From Thiohalocapsa sp. ML1 (GTDB lineage: Bacteria; Pseudomonadota; Gammaproteobacteria; Chromatiales; Chromatiaceae): a DNA stretch of 64,000 bases. Location: positions 124,001 to 188,000 of the forward strand of contig NZ_JABX01000005.1 of NCBI RefSeq assembly GCF_001469165.1, given 5' to 3'. The notes beneath the pieces were generated by a model. The model saw nothing but the letters and a program-made list of their open reading frames with translations, did no database searches and had not been told where the DNA came from. Positions within the stretch are counted from its first letter, which is position 1. Every line of letters begins with the position of its first letter. The position numbers were made by a program, and so were the translations under genes. This document shows, in pieces, positions 25,847 to 36,040 of this stretch.

Positions 25847-27436
25847 ATGATCTCTCTCCTCGACTATGGTGCCGGCAACGTGCGCAGTCTGCGCAACGCC
25901 GTCGCGCGCCTGGGCTTTGCGCTCACCGATGTCCGCACCCCCGCGGACATCCTGGGCGCCGAGCGCCTGTTGTTTCCCGGTGTCGGCGCCTTCGGTGCGG
26001 CGATGGGGCGGCTCCGCGAGCTCGGTTTCGCCGAGCCGCTGCGGGAGTATCTGCTCGCGGACCGGCCCTTTCTCGGTATCTGCATCGGCTTGCAATGCCT
26101 GTTCGAGGGCAGTGCGGAATCCCCCGGCGTGCCCGGTCTCGGCGTGCTGCCGGGGCAGGTGGAGCGTTTTCCGGCGGCGGCGCTGTCGGTACCGCACATG
26201 GGCTGGAACGGGCTGCGGCCACGGCGTGAGTCGGCGCTGCTGGCGGAGCTCGAGGCCGAGCGCTTCTACTTCGTGCACTCCTACTGCGCGCGCGCTGATG
26301 CCGGCACCGCGGACTGGCTGCTCGCCGAGACCGACTATGGCCAGCCCTTCGTCGCCGCCGTGCAGCACGGGCAGGTGATTGCGCTGCAGTTCCATCCCGA
26401 GAAGAGCGGCGAGCCCGGCATCGAGCTGCTGAGACGTTTTTTGGCGGGCGAGGTGTCGGTGGGCACCCCCGGCAGCACACCGCCGCCTACGCCGCCGACG
26501 CGGCTGGCCAAGCGCGTCATCGCCTGCCTCGACGTGCGCAGCAACGACCAGGGCGACCTCGTGGTCACCAAGGGCGATCAGTACGACGTGCGCGAGCAGG
26601 GCGAGGTGCGCAACCTGGGCAAGCCCGTGGACCTCGCCGCGCGCTACTACCACGAGGGCGCGGATGAGATCACCTTTCTCAATATCACCGCGTTCCGGGA
26701 TTTCCCACTGCGCGACCAGCCGATGCTGGAAGTCCTGAGACGTACCTCGGAGCAGGTCTTCGTGCCGCTCACCATCGGCGGTGGCATTCGCGCCTTCACC
26801 GATGCCGACGGCCGGGCGCACAGCGCGCTCGACGTGGCCGCTGAGTACTTCCGCTCCGGTGCCGACAAGATCTCCATCGGCTCCGATGCGGTCTACACGG
26901 TGGAGCAGGTGCGGGCGCGCGGCGCCGACGGCACCAGCGCCATCGAGCAGATCGCCGCGCGCTACGGCAACCAGGCCGTCGTCATCTCCATCGACCCGCG
27001 GCGGGTCTACGTGGATGCCCCGGACGCCACGCAGCGGACGGTCATCGAGACCGCCATCCCGGGGCCTAACGGCGAGCGCTTCTGCTGGTTCCAGTGCACC
27101 GTGAGCGGCGGACGCGAGGGGCGCGATGTGGACGCCGTGGAGCTCGCCCGGGTCTGCGAGCAGCTCGGCGCCGGCGAGATTCTGCTGAACAGCATCGACC
27201 GCGACGGCAGCGGCGCCGGCTTCGATCTGGAGCTAGTGCAAGCTGTGCGCGGCGCCGTGCGCATCCCGGTCATCGCCTCCAGCGGCGCCGGCAGCCCGGC
27301 CCATTTCGTCGAGGTGTTTGCCGAGACCGGCGCCGACGCGGCGCTCGCCGCCGGCATCTTCCATCGCCGCGAGGTGCCCATCGCCGCGGTCAAGGCGGCC
27401 TTGGCCGACGCGGGCGTCCCGGTTCGCCGCGCCTGA
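25847..27436 (+). CDS. Fused imidazole glycerol phosphate synthase HisH-HisF (HIS7 type)
   Basis: 529-aa fusion of both IGP synthase subunits in one chain, as in fungal and plant HIS7. Residues 1-200 are the glutaminase (FLGICIGLQC with Cys79; QFHPEKSG with His183 and Glu185). A proline-rich linker (about 205-219) follows, then the HisF cyclase barrel (ACLDVRSND with Asp229; NSIDRDGSGAGFD). The HisF half carries eukaryote-like insertions, for example EYFRSGADKISIGSDAVYT, and PGPNGERFCWFQCT. Standard bacterial HisF lacks these and is about 255 aa. No other his gene is adjacent. Confidence 0.93.
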   Translation: MISLLDYGAGNVRSLRNAVARLGFALTDVRTPADILGAERLLFPGVGAFGAAMGRLRELGFAEPLREYLLADRPFLGICIGLQCLFEGSAESPGVPGLGVLPGQVERFPAAALSVPHMGWNGLRPRRESALLAELEAERFYFVHSYCARADAGTADWLLAETDYGQPFVAAVQHGQVIALQFHPEKSGEPGIELLRRFLAGEVSVGTPGSTPPPTPPTRLAKRVIACLDVRSNDQGDLVVTKGDQYDVREQGEVRNLGKPVDLAARYYHEGADEITFLNITAFRDFPLRDQPMLEVLRRTSEQVFVPLTIGGGIRAFTDADGRAHSALDVAAEYFRSGADKISIGSDAVYTVEQVRARGADGTSAIEQIAARYGNQAVVISIDPRRVYVDAPDATQRTVIETAIPGPNGERFCWFQCTVSGGREGRDVDAVELARVCEQLGAGEILLNSIDRDGSGAGFDLELVQAVRGAVRIPVIASSGAGSPAHFVEVFAETGADAALAAGIFHRREVPIAAVKAALADAGVPVRRA

Positions 27437-27453
27437 TAGAGAGGTGCTCCCCC

Positions 27454-28374
27454 ATGCAGCAGCAGGCAACAGCGCATCGATCGAGCTCGCAGCGCCGCGG
27501 GCGCGGGCAGCGCCCATCGAGCGTCGGACCTTGGGCGGGCGTCGTCGCGCTGGCCGCGGCGCTGCTCTTGGGGGGCTGCGCCGGGCTTGGCGTCGGCGGC
27601 AAGTCGGCGCTACCGGCGGGCATGGAGCGCGATGAGCTGCTCACGACCATCGCCGCCTGCCACCTGCGCCGTGTCGTGCAGAACGAGGACCGCGGCGCCA
27701 CCGATGCGGTGGTCATCGCCGCCGTCGAGCGCTACGGTATCGAGGTGGAAGACATGGTGGAGCGGGCCAATGCGCTGACCCTGGCGGCGGCGGACCCCTC
27801 GGCACGCGCATCGCTGCGGCGCCTGACGCTAAGCGCCTGCGAGAAGCTCGCGACGCTCACCGGCACCACCCCGAGCCTGGTGCGCTTCGACGGCGCCGGC
27901 AAGATCGGCAACACCTGGATCGTCGTCAATGGCGAGATCCGCGACGGCTTCGCCGATGATGTCATCGACAAGCTCCGCACCGAAAAGGCCATCGGGCTCT
28001 TGATCTCGAGCCCCGGCGGCTCGCTGTACGAGGCGCGGCGGCTCGGCCGTTACCTGCGCCAGAACGGGCTCCGGGTCGGCGTCACCGGCATTTGCACGTC
28101 CGCCTGCGTCGATGTGCTGGCCGGCGGCATCGAGCGCTACGTGACCCGGCGCGCGCAGCTCGGCATCCACCAGAGCAAGGTTCCGCGGCACCTGAGCAGC
28201 CACGAGGGCGGCCAGCTCTCGGTGGTGGCCGCGGCGCTGTACCTGCGCGAAATGGGCATCGACGACACCGTCGCGCTGGCCGCGGCCTCGGTGCCGAACA
28301 ACAGCATGTACTGGATCTCGCTGGCCGAGGCGCTGGAGACGGGGCTCGCGACCAAGCTCGTGGACTCGCTGTAG
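27454..28374 (+). CDS. ClpP/SppA-like domain lipoprotein
   Basis: 306-aa protein with a basic N-terminus, hydrophobic segment and lipobox-like LLLGGC near residue 43, so probably a lipoprotein. From about residue 150 the sequence follows the ClpP/crotonase fold: IVVNGEIRDGF, LLISSPGGSLYEARRLGRYL and VTGICTSACVDVLAGG, with a Ser in TSAC at the nucleophile position, then HQSKVP. It resembles periplasmic ClpP-like proteins (COG3904). Activity is untested. It follows hisHF by 17 bp. Confidence 0.75.
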   Translation: MQQQATAHRSSSQRRGRGQRPSSVGPWAGVVALAAALLLGGCAGLGVGGKSALPAGMERDELLTTIAACHLRRVVQNEDRGATDAVVIAAVERYGIEVEDMVERANALTLAAADPSARASLRRLTLSACEKLATLTGTTPSLVRFDGAGKIGNTWIVVNGEIRDGFADDVIDKLRTEKAIGLLISSPGGSLYEARRLGRYLRQNGLRVGVTGICTSACVDVLAGGIERYVTRRAQLGIHQSKVPRHLSSHEGGQLSVVAAALYLREMGIDDTVALAAASVPNNSMYWISLAEALETGLATKLVDSL

Positions 28375-28376
28375 TG

Positions 28377-28462
28377 GAAGGGCCGAGGGCCGAGGGCCGA
28401 GGAGGGCTCCCTTCGCCCTTGGCCCTTGGCCCTCTTGGCCCTTGGCCCTCAAGCGCCTTGTT
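28377..28462. repeat. GGCCGAGGG inverted repeat block at convergent gene ends
   Basis: Tandem GGGCCGAG units followed by inverted CCCTTGGCCC units form a long stem directly after the ClpP-like gene stop and before the convergent secretin-domain gene. A rho-independent role is possible, but there is no T-run. Confidence 0.75.
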
Positions 28463-28474
28463 CCCTCAAGCAAG

Positions 28475-29314
28475 CTAATCGGCAGCCCTCACCCGGATCT
28501 CAAGCTGCGACAGGTCGCCCGTCGTTTCCTGCCCGCGGCCGGCGATGCCGGCGGCCCCGCGGCGCCCGGTCGCGTCGGTGCTGCCGAGCGGCAGCCAGGC
28601 GCCGAGCGGACCCGTCACCTGGGTCTGCACGCCACCGCCGCTCACCTGCCGGCCGTCGAGCACCGCGGTGCGCTGCGCGATGTCTACTACCACGCGCTCG
28701 CCCATGACCCGCGGGGTCACGCTGAAGCCGCTGCCCGTGTCCACGGCCGTGATGCTGTCGCGCTGCCAGGCGCCGCCCGGCGTGCGCCAGTGCTCGCGCA
28801 GCGGCACCGGCGTGGTGGTGCCGAGCTCGATGCGGGCGCTGCCGCCATCGACGACGCGGACCTGCTGCAACACCTGCCGGCGCTCCCCGCGCTGGTCGGC
28901 GCGCACGTCGATGCCCGTCCTGCCGCCGGGGCCGATGACGACGCGGCCCTGCTCGCCGACGGGCTCGTCCACGCTGATGACCGCGCCGCGGCGCTGCGCT
29001 TGCCGGTCGAGCACGCTTCGGACCTCCACCAGCAGGTTCCGGGCCGGGCGGTCCAGCACGTCGAGCGCGCGGCGAATATCCGCGAGCCGCGCCGGTGACG
29101 CCCGCACCAAGAGCAGATTGTTGGCGCCCGTGACCACGCCATCCGGGCCGGCCAGCGGCGCGAGCTGCGGGATCAGCTCCGCCGGCAGCCGGTGCTGAGG
29201 CTCGATAATGGTGAGCGGCGGCTCGGCGGCGACGCTGCCGACGGCGAGCAGCAGCAGCGCGCCGAGCCAGCACCGCGGCCGCGGCCGGGCTTGCGGGCGG
29301 GGATTCAGGTTCAT
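28475..29314 (-). CDS. Secretin N-domain (NolW-like) periplasmic protein
   Basis: 279-aa protein with a signal peptide (WLGALLLLAVGSVAAEP) and a secretin N1/NolW-type module: IIEPQHRLPAELIPQLAPL and TGANNLLLVRASPARLADIRR (shown in part), then LDRPARNLLVEVR. The beta-barrel secretin domain is absent and no type II or IV secretion genes are nearby, so it is a stand-alone N-domain protein of unknown role. The downstream GNAT-fusion gene is separately transcribed toward it on the same strand. Confidence 0.72.
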   Translation of the reverse strand: MNLNPRPQARPRPRCWLGALLLLAVGSVAAEPPLTIIEPQHRLPAELIPQLAPLAGPDGVVTGANNLLLVRASPARLADIRRALDVLDRPARNLLVEVRSVLDRQAQRRGAVISVDEPVGEQGRVVIGPGGRTGIDVRADQRGERRQVLQQVRVVDGGSARIELGTTTPVPLREHWRTPGGAWQRDSITAVDTGSGFSVTPRVMGERVVVDIAQRTAVLDGRQVSGGGVQTQVTGPLGAWLPLGSTDATGRRGAAGIAGRGQETTGDLSQLEIRVRAAD

Positions 29315-29352
29315 AGCGTTACTTTCACGGGTACAGCTTCACAGGTACAGCT

Positions 29353-30321
29353 TCACAGGTACAGCCGCCGCAGGCCGGGGTGCAGGTCGCTCTGCTGCCA
29401 GAGCTGCTCGAAGCGCCGCCGCAACTGGCTTGCCCGGGCGCCATCGGCGAAGTCCACGACCAGGCTGTCCGGGGCCGACACCCGGCGTAGCGCATAGCCG
29501 CACTCATCGGCGATGAGGCAGGGCTCGGCGGCATCGGCCAGCTCCTCCGGCAGACAGCGCAGCGCAATGGCGGAGCTGAGGCGCCGCGAGAGCTCGATGA
29601 GCCGGTGGCCGCGCTTGGTCGGTGCCTCGGCGTCGGCGAGCAGCACCCGCACCGGCAGCCGGCCGCGGCGCGCCACGGCCAGGCGGGTCATCGCATCCAG
29701 CACCGGCCGGCGGTCGTACAGGGCGGGCTCCAGGTTCGGCGTAATGACCAGGAGCTCGGTCTGCGCCTGCGCCGCCAAGCGGCTCGCGGCGTCGCTTTGG
29801 GCATGCAGCGAGTCGAGCCGCAGCGGTCCAGCGCTGGCGCCGAGCAGCCGCTGGGCGAGGTCCGCGGCCTGAAGCTGCCCGGCATCGGCGAGGTGCATGC
29901 GCCGGTGCGGGATGCCGGCCTCGTCGAATGCCTCGCCCTCGGGCGCGAAGCCGAGCCTTGCGTAGAAGGGCAGGGCGTGGGTCTGCGCGTTCAGGAACAG
30001 GTCCGGCAAGGCGTCCGCGCCGGCGCTGCGCACGAGCTCCAGCAGCAGCGCCCGGCCGATGCCCTGCCGGCGGTGCGCCGCCAGCACCGCCATCCGGCCG
30101 ATCTGGCCGGAGGGCAGCAGCCGCGCGGTGCCCAGCGGCTCGCCGTCGGCGCCCTCGGCGATGACGTGGACGGCCTCGGTATCGAGGCCGTCCCACTCCA
30201 GCGCCTCGGGCACCTGTTGCTCGCGCACGAAGACCTGCCGGCGGATGGCCTGCAGCGCCGGGGCATCGCGCTCCCAGTCGGCGCGGCGGATGCGGTAGGT
30301 GGTGTTGGACGGATCAAGCAT
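29353..30321 (-). CDS. GNAT N-acetyltransferase fused to a PLD-like C-terminal domain
   Basis: 322-aa protein. Residues 1-150 are a GNAT domain (QIGRMAVLAAHRRQGIGRAL is the acetyl-CoA loop; FYARLGFAPEGEAFDEAGI). Residues 170-322 form a second domain (ELLVITPNLEPALYDRRPVL, VRVLLADAEAPTKRGHRLIE) resembling a phospholipase D-like fold without a full HKD motif. The ATG at 30321 is preferred; an ATG at 30363 would add 14 residues. Confidence 0.8.
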   Translation of the reverse strand: MLDPSNTTYRIRRADWERDAPALQAIRRQVFVREQQVPEALEWDGLDTEAVHVIAEGADGEPLGTARLLPSGQIGRMAVLAAHRRQGIGRALLLELVRSAGADALPDLFLNAQTHALPFYARLGFAPEGEAFDEAGIPHRRMHLADAGQLQAADLAQRLLGASAGPLRLDSLHAQSDAASRLAAQAQTELLVITPNLEPALYDRRPVLDAMTRLAVARRGRLPVRVLLADAEAPTKRGHRLIELSRRLSSAIALRCLPEELADAAEPCLIADECGYALRRVSAPDSLVVDFADGARASQLRRRFEQLWQQSDLHPGLRRLYL

Positions 30322-30384
30322 GCTTGGTTGGGAACCGTTCAAAAACCCACTCATCCCCGACACTCACGTTCCGCCAGTGCCGTT

Positions 30385-30480
30385 CGCCGAAATCGAAATC
30401 GGGATCGAAATCGGAATCAAGATCCAAACTCTAACCCCAACCGCATTCGTCCGCTGTCGCTCACCATCGATAGCAATCGC
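30385..30480. repeat. ATCGAA/ATCGGG hexamer run
   Basis: Units AAATCG, GGATCG and GAATCA follow one another upstream of the GNAT-fusion gene and grade into ACCCCAACC. This occupies most of the 248-bp gap to roxA, in which I see no gene. Confidence 0.7.
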
Positions 30481-30569
30481 GATCGCCCCACGTTGGGTTC
30501 CACTGCGGACGGTTGCACCATCAGGCTTCGGCAGAATTGCTGCCGATCGGCGAGAACGCAATCCAGCAA

Positions 30570-31787
30570 TCAGTCCGGCAGCCCGTCGTCCGGAATCACG
30601 AAATGCCCCGCGTTGAAGAGCGCGGCCAAGAGCGCGACGCAGGCGGCGTCCGCCAGCCACCGCTCGGCGTCGGCGGCGAGCAACCCCGGGCGCCGGCAGA
30701 GCGCGGGCAGGAAGCCGCAGCGCCCGGCCGGGAGCGCATGGCAGTCGCCGTTTGCGAACAGCAGATCGGGCTCGTCCGCGCCGACGCCGCGCAGGTAGAG
30801 GAGCCGCGACGCGCCGTCGCGTCGGAGCTCGCCCCGGGCGCGTAGCAGCGACAGCACCTCGGCACCCGGCCAGGCGGGCTCCGGCGGCAGCAGGGCGATG
30901 TTCGGCTTCTGCTCCGTCAGCGTGGCGCCGAGCCAGCGCCGAAATAGATCCTCGTCCGCGTCGGCGACGAGCCGCTCGATCTCGCTGCGCATAATCCGCG
31001 GCAGCGACGCCGGCAGCTCCGCCGGATCAGGGATGCTCGCCGCGGGCTCGGGCTCGGGCGGGTCGCGCCAGCGGCTGTCATCGGCGCGCGTCTCCAACAG
31101 ATGCTGGAACCAATCCGCCGCGAGCTCGTGCCAAGCCGGCGCCCGCAGCCCGACGGACCAGGTCATGCACGGCCCCTCTGCAATGCCCCAGTGCGGCACG
31201 CCCGGGGGTAGGTAAAGCACATCGCCGGGGCCGAGCAGCCAGTCCTGGTCCGGCTCGAAGTCGCGGAGGATGCGCAGATCCAGGTCCGGCAGTATCCCGG
31301 TGGGTGGATTCGGCCGGGTCACGATGCGCCAGCGGCGGTGGCCCTGGACCTGCACCAGAAAGACATCGTACTGGTCCAGGTGCGGTCCCACGGAGCCGCC
31401 GTCCTCCGCCCAACTGATCATGATGTCGTCGAGCCGCCAGGCGGGCAGGAAGTCGAAGCACGCCAGCAGCTCGGCCACCGCCGGTACATGCTTGTCCACG
31501 TCCTGCACGAGGAGCGTCCAGTGCGTCTCGGGCAGGTTTGCGAACACGGCCTCATCGAAGGGGCCGTGGCTCACCTGCCAGGGCCGCTTGGGGTCGTGCT
31601 CGTGAACGATGCGCGATTCCACGTCCGGGTCGCAGGCGAGACCGGCGAGCTCGTCGGGCTCCACCGGCGAGCGGATGCCGGGGAACGCCCCGGGCAACAG
31701 CAGCGGACGGCGCTGCCAGAAGTCCCGGAGGAACCGCGCTGCGTCGAGGCCATCGGGCCAGCGCAGGGTCCGGGGCAGATCGATCAT
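30570..31787 (-). CDS. roxA: Ribosomal protein uL16 arginine hydroxylase RoxA (YcfD family)
   Basis: JmjC-type Fe(II)/2-oxoglutarate oxygenase of 405 aa. Iron ligands are visible as HLD in VGPHLDQYDVFLVQ and His in YLPPGVPHWGIAE; the fold is a cupin with a C-terminal winged helix. E. coli YcfD hydroxylates Arg81 of ribosomal protein L16. The ATG at 31787 (MIDLPRTLRWPDGL) is chosen; the gene overlaps the stop of the upstream EamA transporter gene by four bases. Confidence 0.9.
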   Translation of the reverse strand: MIDLPRTLRWPDGLDAARFLRDFWQRRPLLLPGAFPGIRSPVEPDELAGLACDPDVESRIVHEHDPKRPWQVSHGPFDEAVFANLPETHWTLLVQDVDKHVPAVAELLACFDFLPAWRLDDIMISWAEDGGSVGPHLDQYDVFLVQVQGHRRWRIVTRPNPPTGILPDLDLRILRDFEPDQDWLLGPGDVLYLPPGVPHWGIAEGPCMTWSVGLRAPAWHELAADWFQHLLETRADDSRWRDPPEPEPAASIPDPAELPASLPRIMRSEIERLVADADEDLFRRWLGATLTEQKPNIALLPPEPAWPGAEVLSLLRARGELRRDGASRLLYLRGVGADEPDLLFANGDCHALPAGRCGFLPALCRRPGLLAADAERWLADAACVALLAALFNAGHFVIPDDGLPD

Positions 31788-32701
31788 AGTCCCCTCCCGG
31801 CGACAGGCGCCGCCTGCCGGCCCACCAAGCCCGGGCGGCGCGTAGAGCGCGCCGCGAGCAGCCCGGCCAGCGCGATGAGCAGCGTGCCGAGCATGGTGCC
31901 GGGCGTCAGCGGCTCCGCCCACAGGAGCCAGCCGTACGCGGCACCGAACACCACGGCGGAGTAGCCGAACACCCCCATGCTGGACGCGGGCGCCAGCGAC
32001 AGCCCGCGCGTCAGCGCAAGTTGGCCTAGCGTGGCCGCGATGGCGACGCCGACCAGGCCGAGGGCGGCGGGCAGCGACGGCGTCTGCCACGACCACAACA
32101 GCGGAACGGCCGAGATGGCAGCCGCGATCAGCGCGAAGTAGAAGACGATGCGCGTCGGCGGCTCGCTCCGCGACAGGCGGCGCACGGTGACCTTGGCCAG
32201 CGCCGCGAGGATGCCGCCGAGCAAGCCGATCAGCGCGGCCGGCGAGACGCTGATCCGGCCGTCGGCGAAGCTCGGGTCGAGGATGACCGCCACGCCGGCG
32301 AAGCCGATGCCGAGCGCGAGCGCGAGCGCCGGCGTCACGCGCTCATGCAGCCACAGCACGGCGATCACCGGCATGAAGATGGGCGCGGTGAGTTTCAGCA
32401 GCATCGCCTCGGCGAGCGGCATCACCGCGATGGCGTAGAAGAAGCAGTACATGGCCGAAACGCCGGCCACGGCGCGCAGCAGGTGCAGCGCAGGCAGCCG
32501 GGTGGCGAGGTTGCCGAACCCGCGGTGCGCGAGCCACGGCAGCAGCAGCGCGAGGCCGAGCAAGTTGCGTGCGAACACGATCATCTCGTTGTCGAGCTCC
32601 GTGGACACGAGCCGGATGCAGACGCCCATGGTCGCGAAGCACAGCTCGCCGAGGACGATGAAGGCCGCGCCACGGACCAGCGATTGGGTGCGATAGGGCA
32701 T
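31784..32701 (-). CDS. EamA/DMT-family transporter
   Basis: 305-aa ten-helix transporter with two EamA repeats; the N-terminal part has FIVLGELCFATMGVCIRLVS and the repeat signature LLKLTAPIFMPVIAVLWLHE. Substrate is unknown. First gene of a two-gene unit with roxA. Divergent from the OmpA-like gene across an AT-rich spacer. Confidence 0.88.
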   Translation of the reverse strand: MPYRTQSLVRGAAFIVLGELCFATMGVCIRLVSTELDNEMIVFARNLLGLALLLPWLAHRGFGNLATRLPALHLLRAVAGVSAMYCFFYAIAVMPLAEAMLLKLTAPIFMPVIAVLWLHERVTPALALALGIGFAGVAVILDPSFADGRISVSPAALIGLLGGILAALAKVTVRRLSRSEPPTRIVFYFALIAAAISAVPLLWSWQTPSLPAALGLVGVAIAATLGQLALTRGLSLAPASSMGVFGYSAVVFGAAYGWLLWAEPLTPGTMLGTLLIALAGLLAARSTRRPGLVGRQAAPVAGRGL

Positions 32702-33008
32702 GGCTTGTCGTGTCTAAGCAACAGTGGTGGCGATTCTGTGGTGCTGGTGTGATATAAAAAGGTCAATAAAATAAATCGTTTATCGAATACAGCTCAGAGT
32801 GATGATGCAAGAAGCCCGAAAGAATCAAAAAAGTTGCACTAATGCCGCTGACATTCGCTACACTATTGGAGCCGATCCTTGTACCCCTGCTCGGCGAGCG
32901 CACACCTGCAACCTGACGCATTGCGATAGAAACCGGTTAAACGCGGCCTCTTGCAGCAGCACTTGCCCCTGCCCATTTTGTCACCACGCAACACTCGGGA
33001 GTCTAACG
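32702..33008. promoter_or_regulatory. AT-rich divergent promoter region (EamA / OmpA-like)
   Basis: The 307-bp spacer contains the most AT-rich patch in this part of the window (near 32750-32840, TATAAAAAGG, AATAAAATAAATCG). A weak pair, TTGCAC at 32834 and TACACT at 32859, is 19 bases apart and points to the OmpA-like gene. No gene is evident. Confidence 0.4.
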
Positions 33009-33608
33009 ATGCGATATCTCCAAACCCTGCGCACCCTCGCGCTGGCGGTCCCGGCCGCCGCGGCCCTCAGCTTCAATGCCGTCGCCCAGGAATCGGACGA
33101 CACCTATTGGTACGCCTCCGGTGACCCGACGGTTCCGGATGGCCAGCTCTGGGTCACCAGCTACGGCGAGTGCTGGCAGTCGGCCGCGCCGGATGGCCCG
33201 AGCAACCTGCCGCCCTGCGAGTGGGCGGTCACCGAGCCGCTGGTGCTGCGCATCCAGTTCGCGCTGGACCGCTACGGGATGGACGACATCCTGAACCCCG
33301 AGGTGCTGGCCAACCTGGACGACTACATCGAACAGCTCAAGGCTTCCCCGGTTCGCGAGCAGCTCAAGATCGGCGGCTTCACCGACAAGCTCGGTAGCTG
33401 GGAGCATAACCTGGTGCTGAGTGAGAACCGTGCCGACACCATCCGCAACTACATGATCGACCGCGGTGTTCCGCCGGAAGACATCGGCCGCGTCACCGGT
33501 CACTCCTGGGAGGTCCCGACCGAGTACGAAATCGGCGACCTGGGCCCGCTCGAGAACAACCCGCTGCGCCGCCGCGTCGTGGTGCTGCCGATTCCGCCCG
33601 TCGAGTAA
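33009..33608 (+). CDS. OmpA-family peptidoglycan-associated protein
   Basis: 199-aa exported protein with signal peptide (TLALAVPAAAALSFNAVAQ) and an OmpA-C-like domain: LVLRIQFALDRYGMDDILN, IGGFTDKLGSWEHNLVLSEN (the NxxLSxxRA peptidoglycan-binding region appears as NLVLSENRADTIRNYM), and NNPLRRRVVVLP. No beta-barrel precedes it. A strong terminator lies about 57 bases after the stop. Confidence 0.85.
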   Translation: MRYLQTLRTLALAVPAAAALSFNAVAQESDDTYWYASGDPTVPDGQLWVTSYGECWQSAAPDGPSNLPPCEWAVTEPLVLRIQFALDRYGMDDILNPEVLANLDDYIEQLKASPVREQLKIGGFTDKLGSWEHNLVLSENRADTIRNYMIDRGVPPEDIGRVTGHSWEVPTEYEIGDLGPLENNPLRRRVVVLPIPPVE

Positions 33609-33664
33609 GCCCATCGGCTCGGCACAGCCTCTCGGCCACCAGCGCCGAGAGCAGCCTGCCCAAA

Positions 33665-33697
33665 AGCCCGCCACGTTCTGCGTGGCGGGCTTTTTTT
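33665..33697 (+). terminator. Rho-independent terminator after the OmpA-like gene
   Basis: An 11-bp perfect stem AGCCCGCCACG / CGTGGCGGGCT around loop TTCTG is followed by seven T residues. Confidence 0.95.
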
Positions 33698-33904
33698 GTG
33701 CCGTTTGCGCCCTTCCTGGACCGGCAGGGCATGGGATCTGCTGAGGACCCTCCTCGGCCTTCGGCCCTTCTTCGACTCGCGACACCGCTCCAGCGGTGTC
33801 GCGCGTCTGCGGGCGCTCCGCGCCCCGGTGCGCCGAGGTACCGAAATGGCGGAGGGATCGGTGCATTTTGACGGGTGCCGAGGCAAGACCGCGGCATTTG
33901 AGAG

Positions 33905-34010
33905 AAGTCCGGAGACCGTCTCAGTTCCTTGTCGTTGTCGGTGTCGTCCGCTCGGATATTCGATTACGACCACGACCACGACCACGACCACGACAACGAA
34001 GGAAGCGTTG
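33905..34010. repeat. GTCGTT and ACGACC hexamer runs
   Basis: GTCGTTGTCGGTGTCGTC and, 30 bases on, repeated CACGAC units lie just after the 3' end of purB. The same CACGAC unit encodes the His-Asp repeat of the DmeF-like exporter at 53031. The preceding 200 bases (33700-33900) hold only a short GGCCTTCGGCCC remnant. Confidence 0.8.
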
Positions 34011-34019
34011 ACCGAAGCG

Positions 34020-35468
<1,449 letters not shown>

Positions 35469-35491
35469 TCACGGTTCGCGGCGCCGCCGGG

Positions 35492-35692
35492 TCATTTCCG
35501 GCTGCGCATGGCCTCCAGGGCTGAGCCGGCTTGCCAGATGCCGCTGTGCCGGCGGTTGAGCCGATGCAGCAGACACAAGCGATGGAACAGATCCCGGGTG
35601 TTCGCCGATGCCGCCAGCTTCTGCTTGGCCGTGGTCCGCATGGCCAGGCCGTCGAGTACCGGCGGGTTGTGTGGGACGCTGGCGAAGCTCAT
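35492..35692 (-). CDS. Possible small protein (66 aa)
   Basis: MSFASVPHNPPVLDGLAMRT to SALEAMRSRK, basic and helical, no known motif. It lies in the 638-bp space between purB and a decayed membrane gene, on the purB strand. The reading frame looks ordinary, but there is no strong ribosome-binding site and I cannot recognise homologues, so it may be spurious. Confidence 0.35.
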   Translation of the reverse strand: MSFASVPHNPPVLDGLAMRTTAKQKLAASANTRDLFHRLCLLHRLNRRHSGIWQAGSALEAMRSRK

Positions 35693-36040
35693 GGCAGCAG
35701 CTCTTCGAATGGGCTGAAAGCGCTCGCGCCGAGCGAGGCGGGTGGGGCCTCATCGGCGCGGTCGCGCGACGCCGGCATCTTCTGCGGGTAAGCGCACGGC
35801 GTCATTGTCGCAGCGCAACCGCCCCACAAAAAATAGGGAATTTGAGCGCCAAGGAGCACGCTGTGCGTCCGGCGCGGGGACTGACATGAGGTCGGGTGTT
35901 GGGCGGCGGGGGCTCGTTGGGTCCGGCTTGCCGCCGCGATCCGCCGCACGCGATGATGCGCGCGCCGGCAAGCCGCGCCGACCTTGCCGACCCCGCCTTG
36001 GCCTGTTACCGCAACTGTCCCATGCCTGGAGACGACCCCG

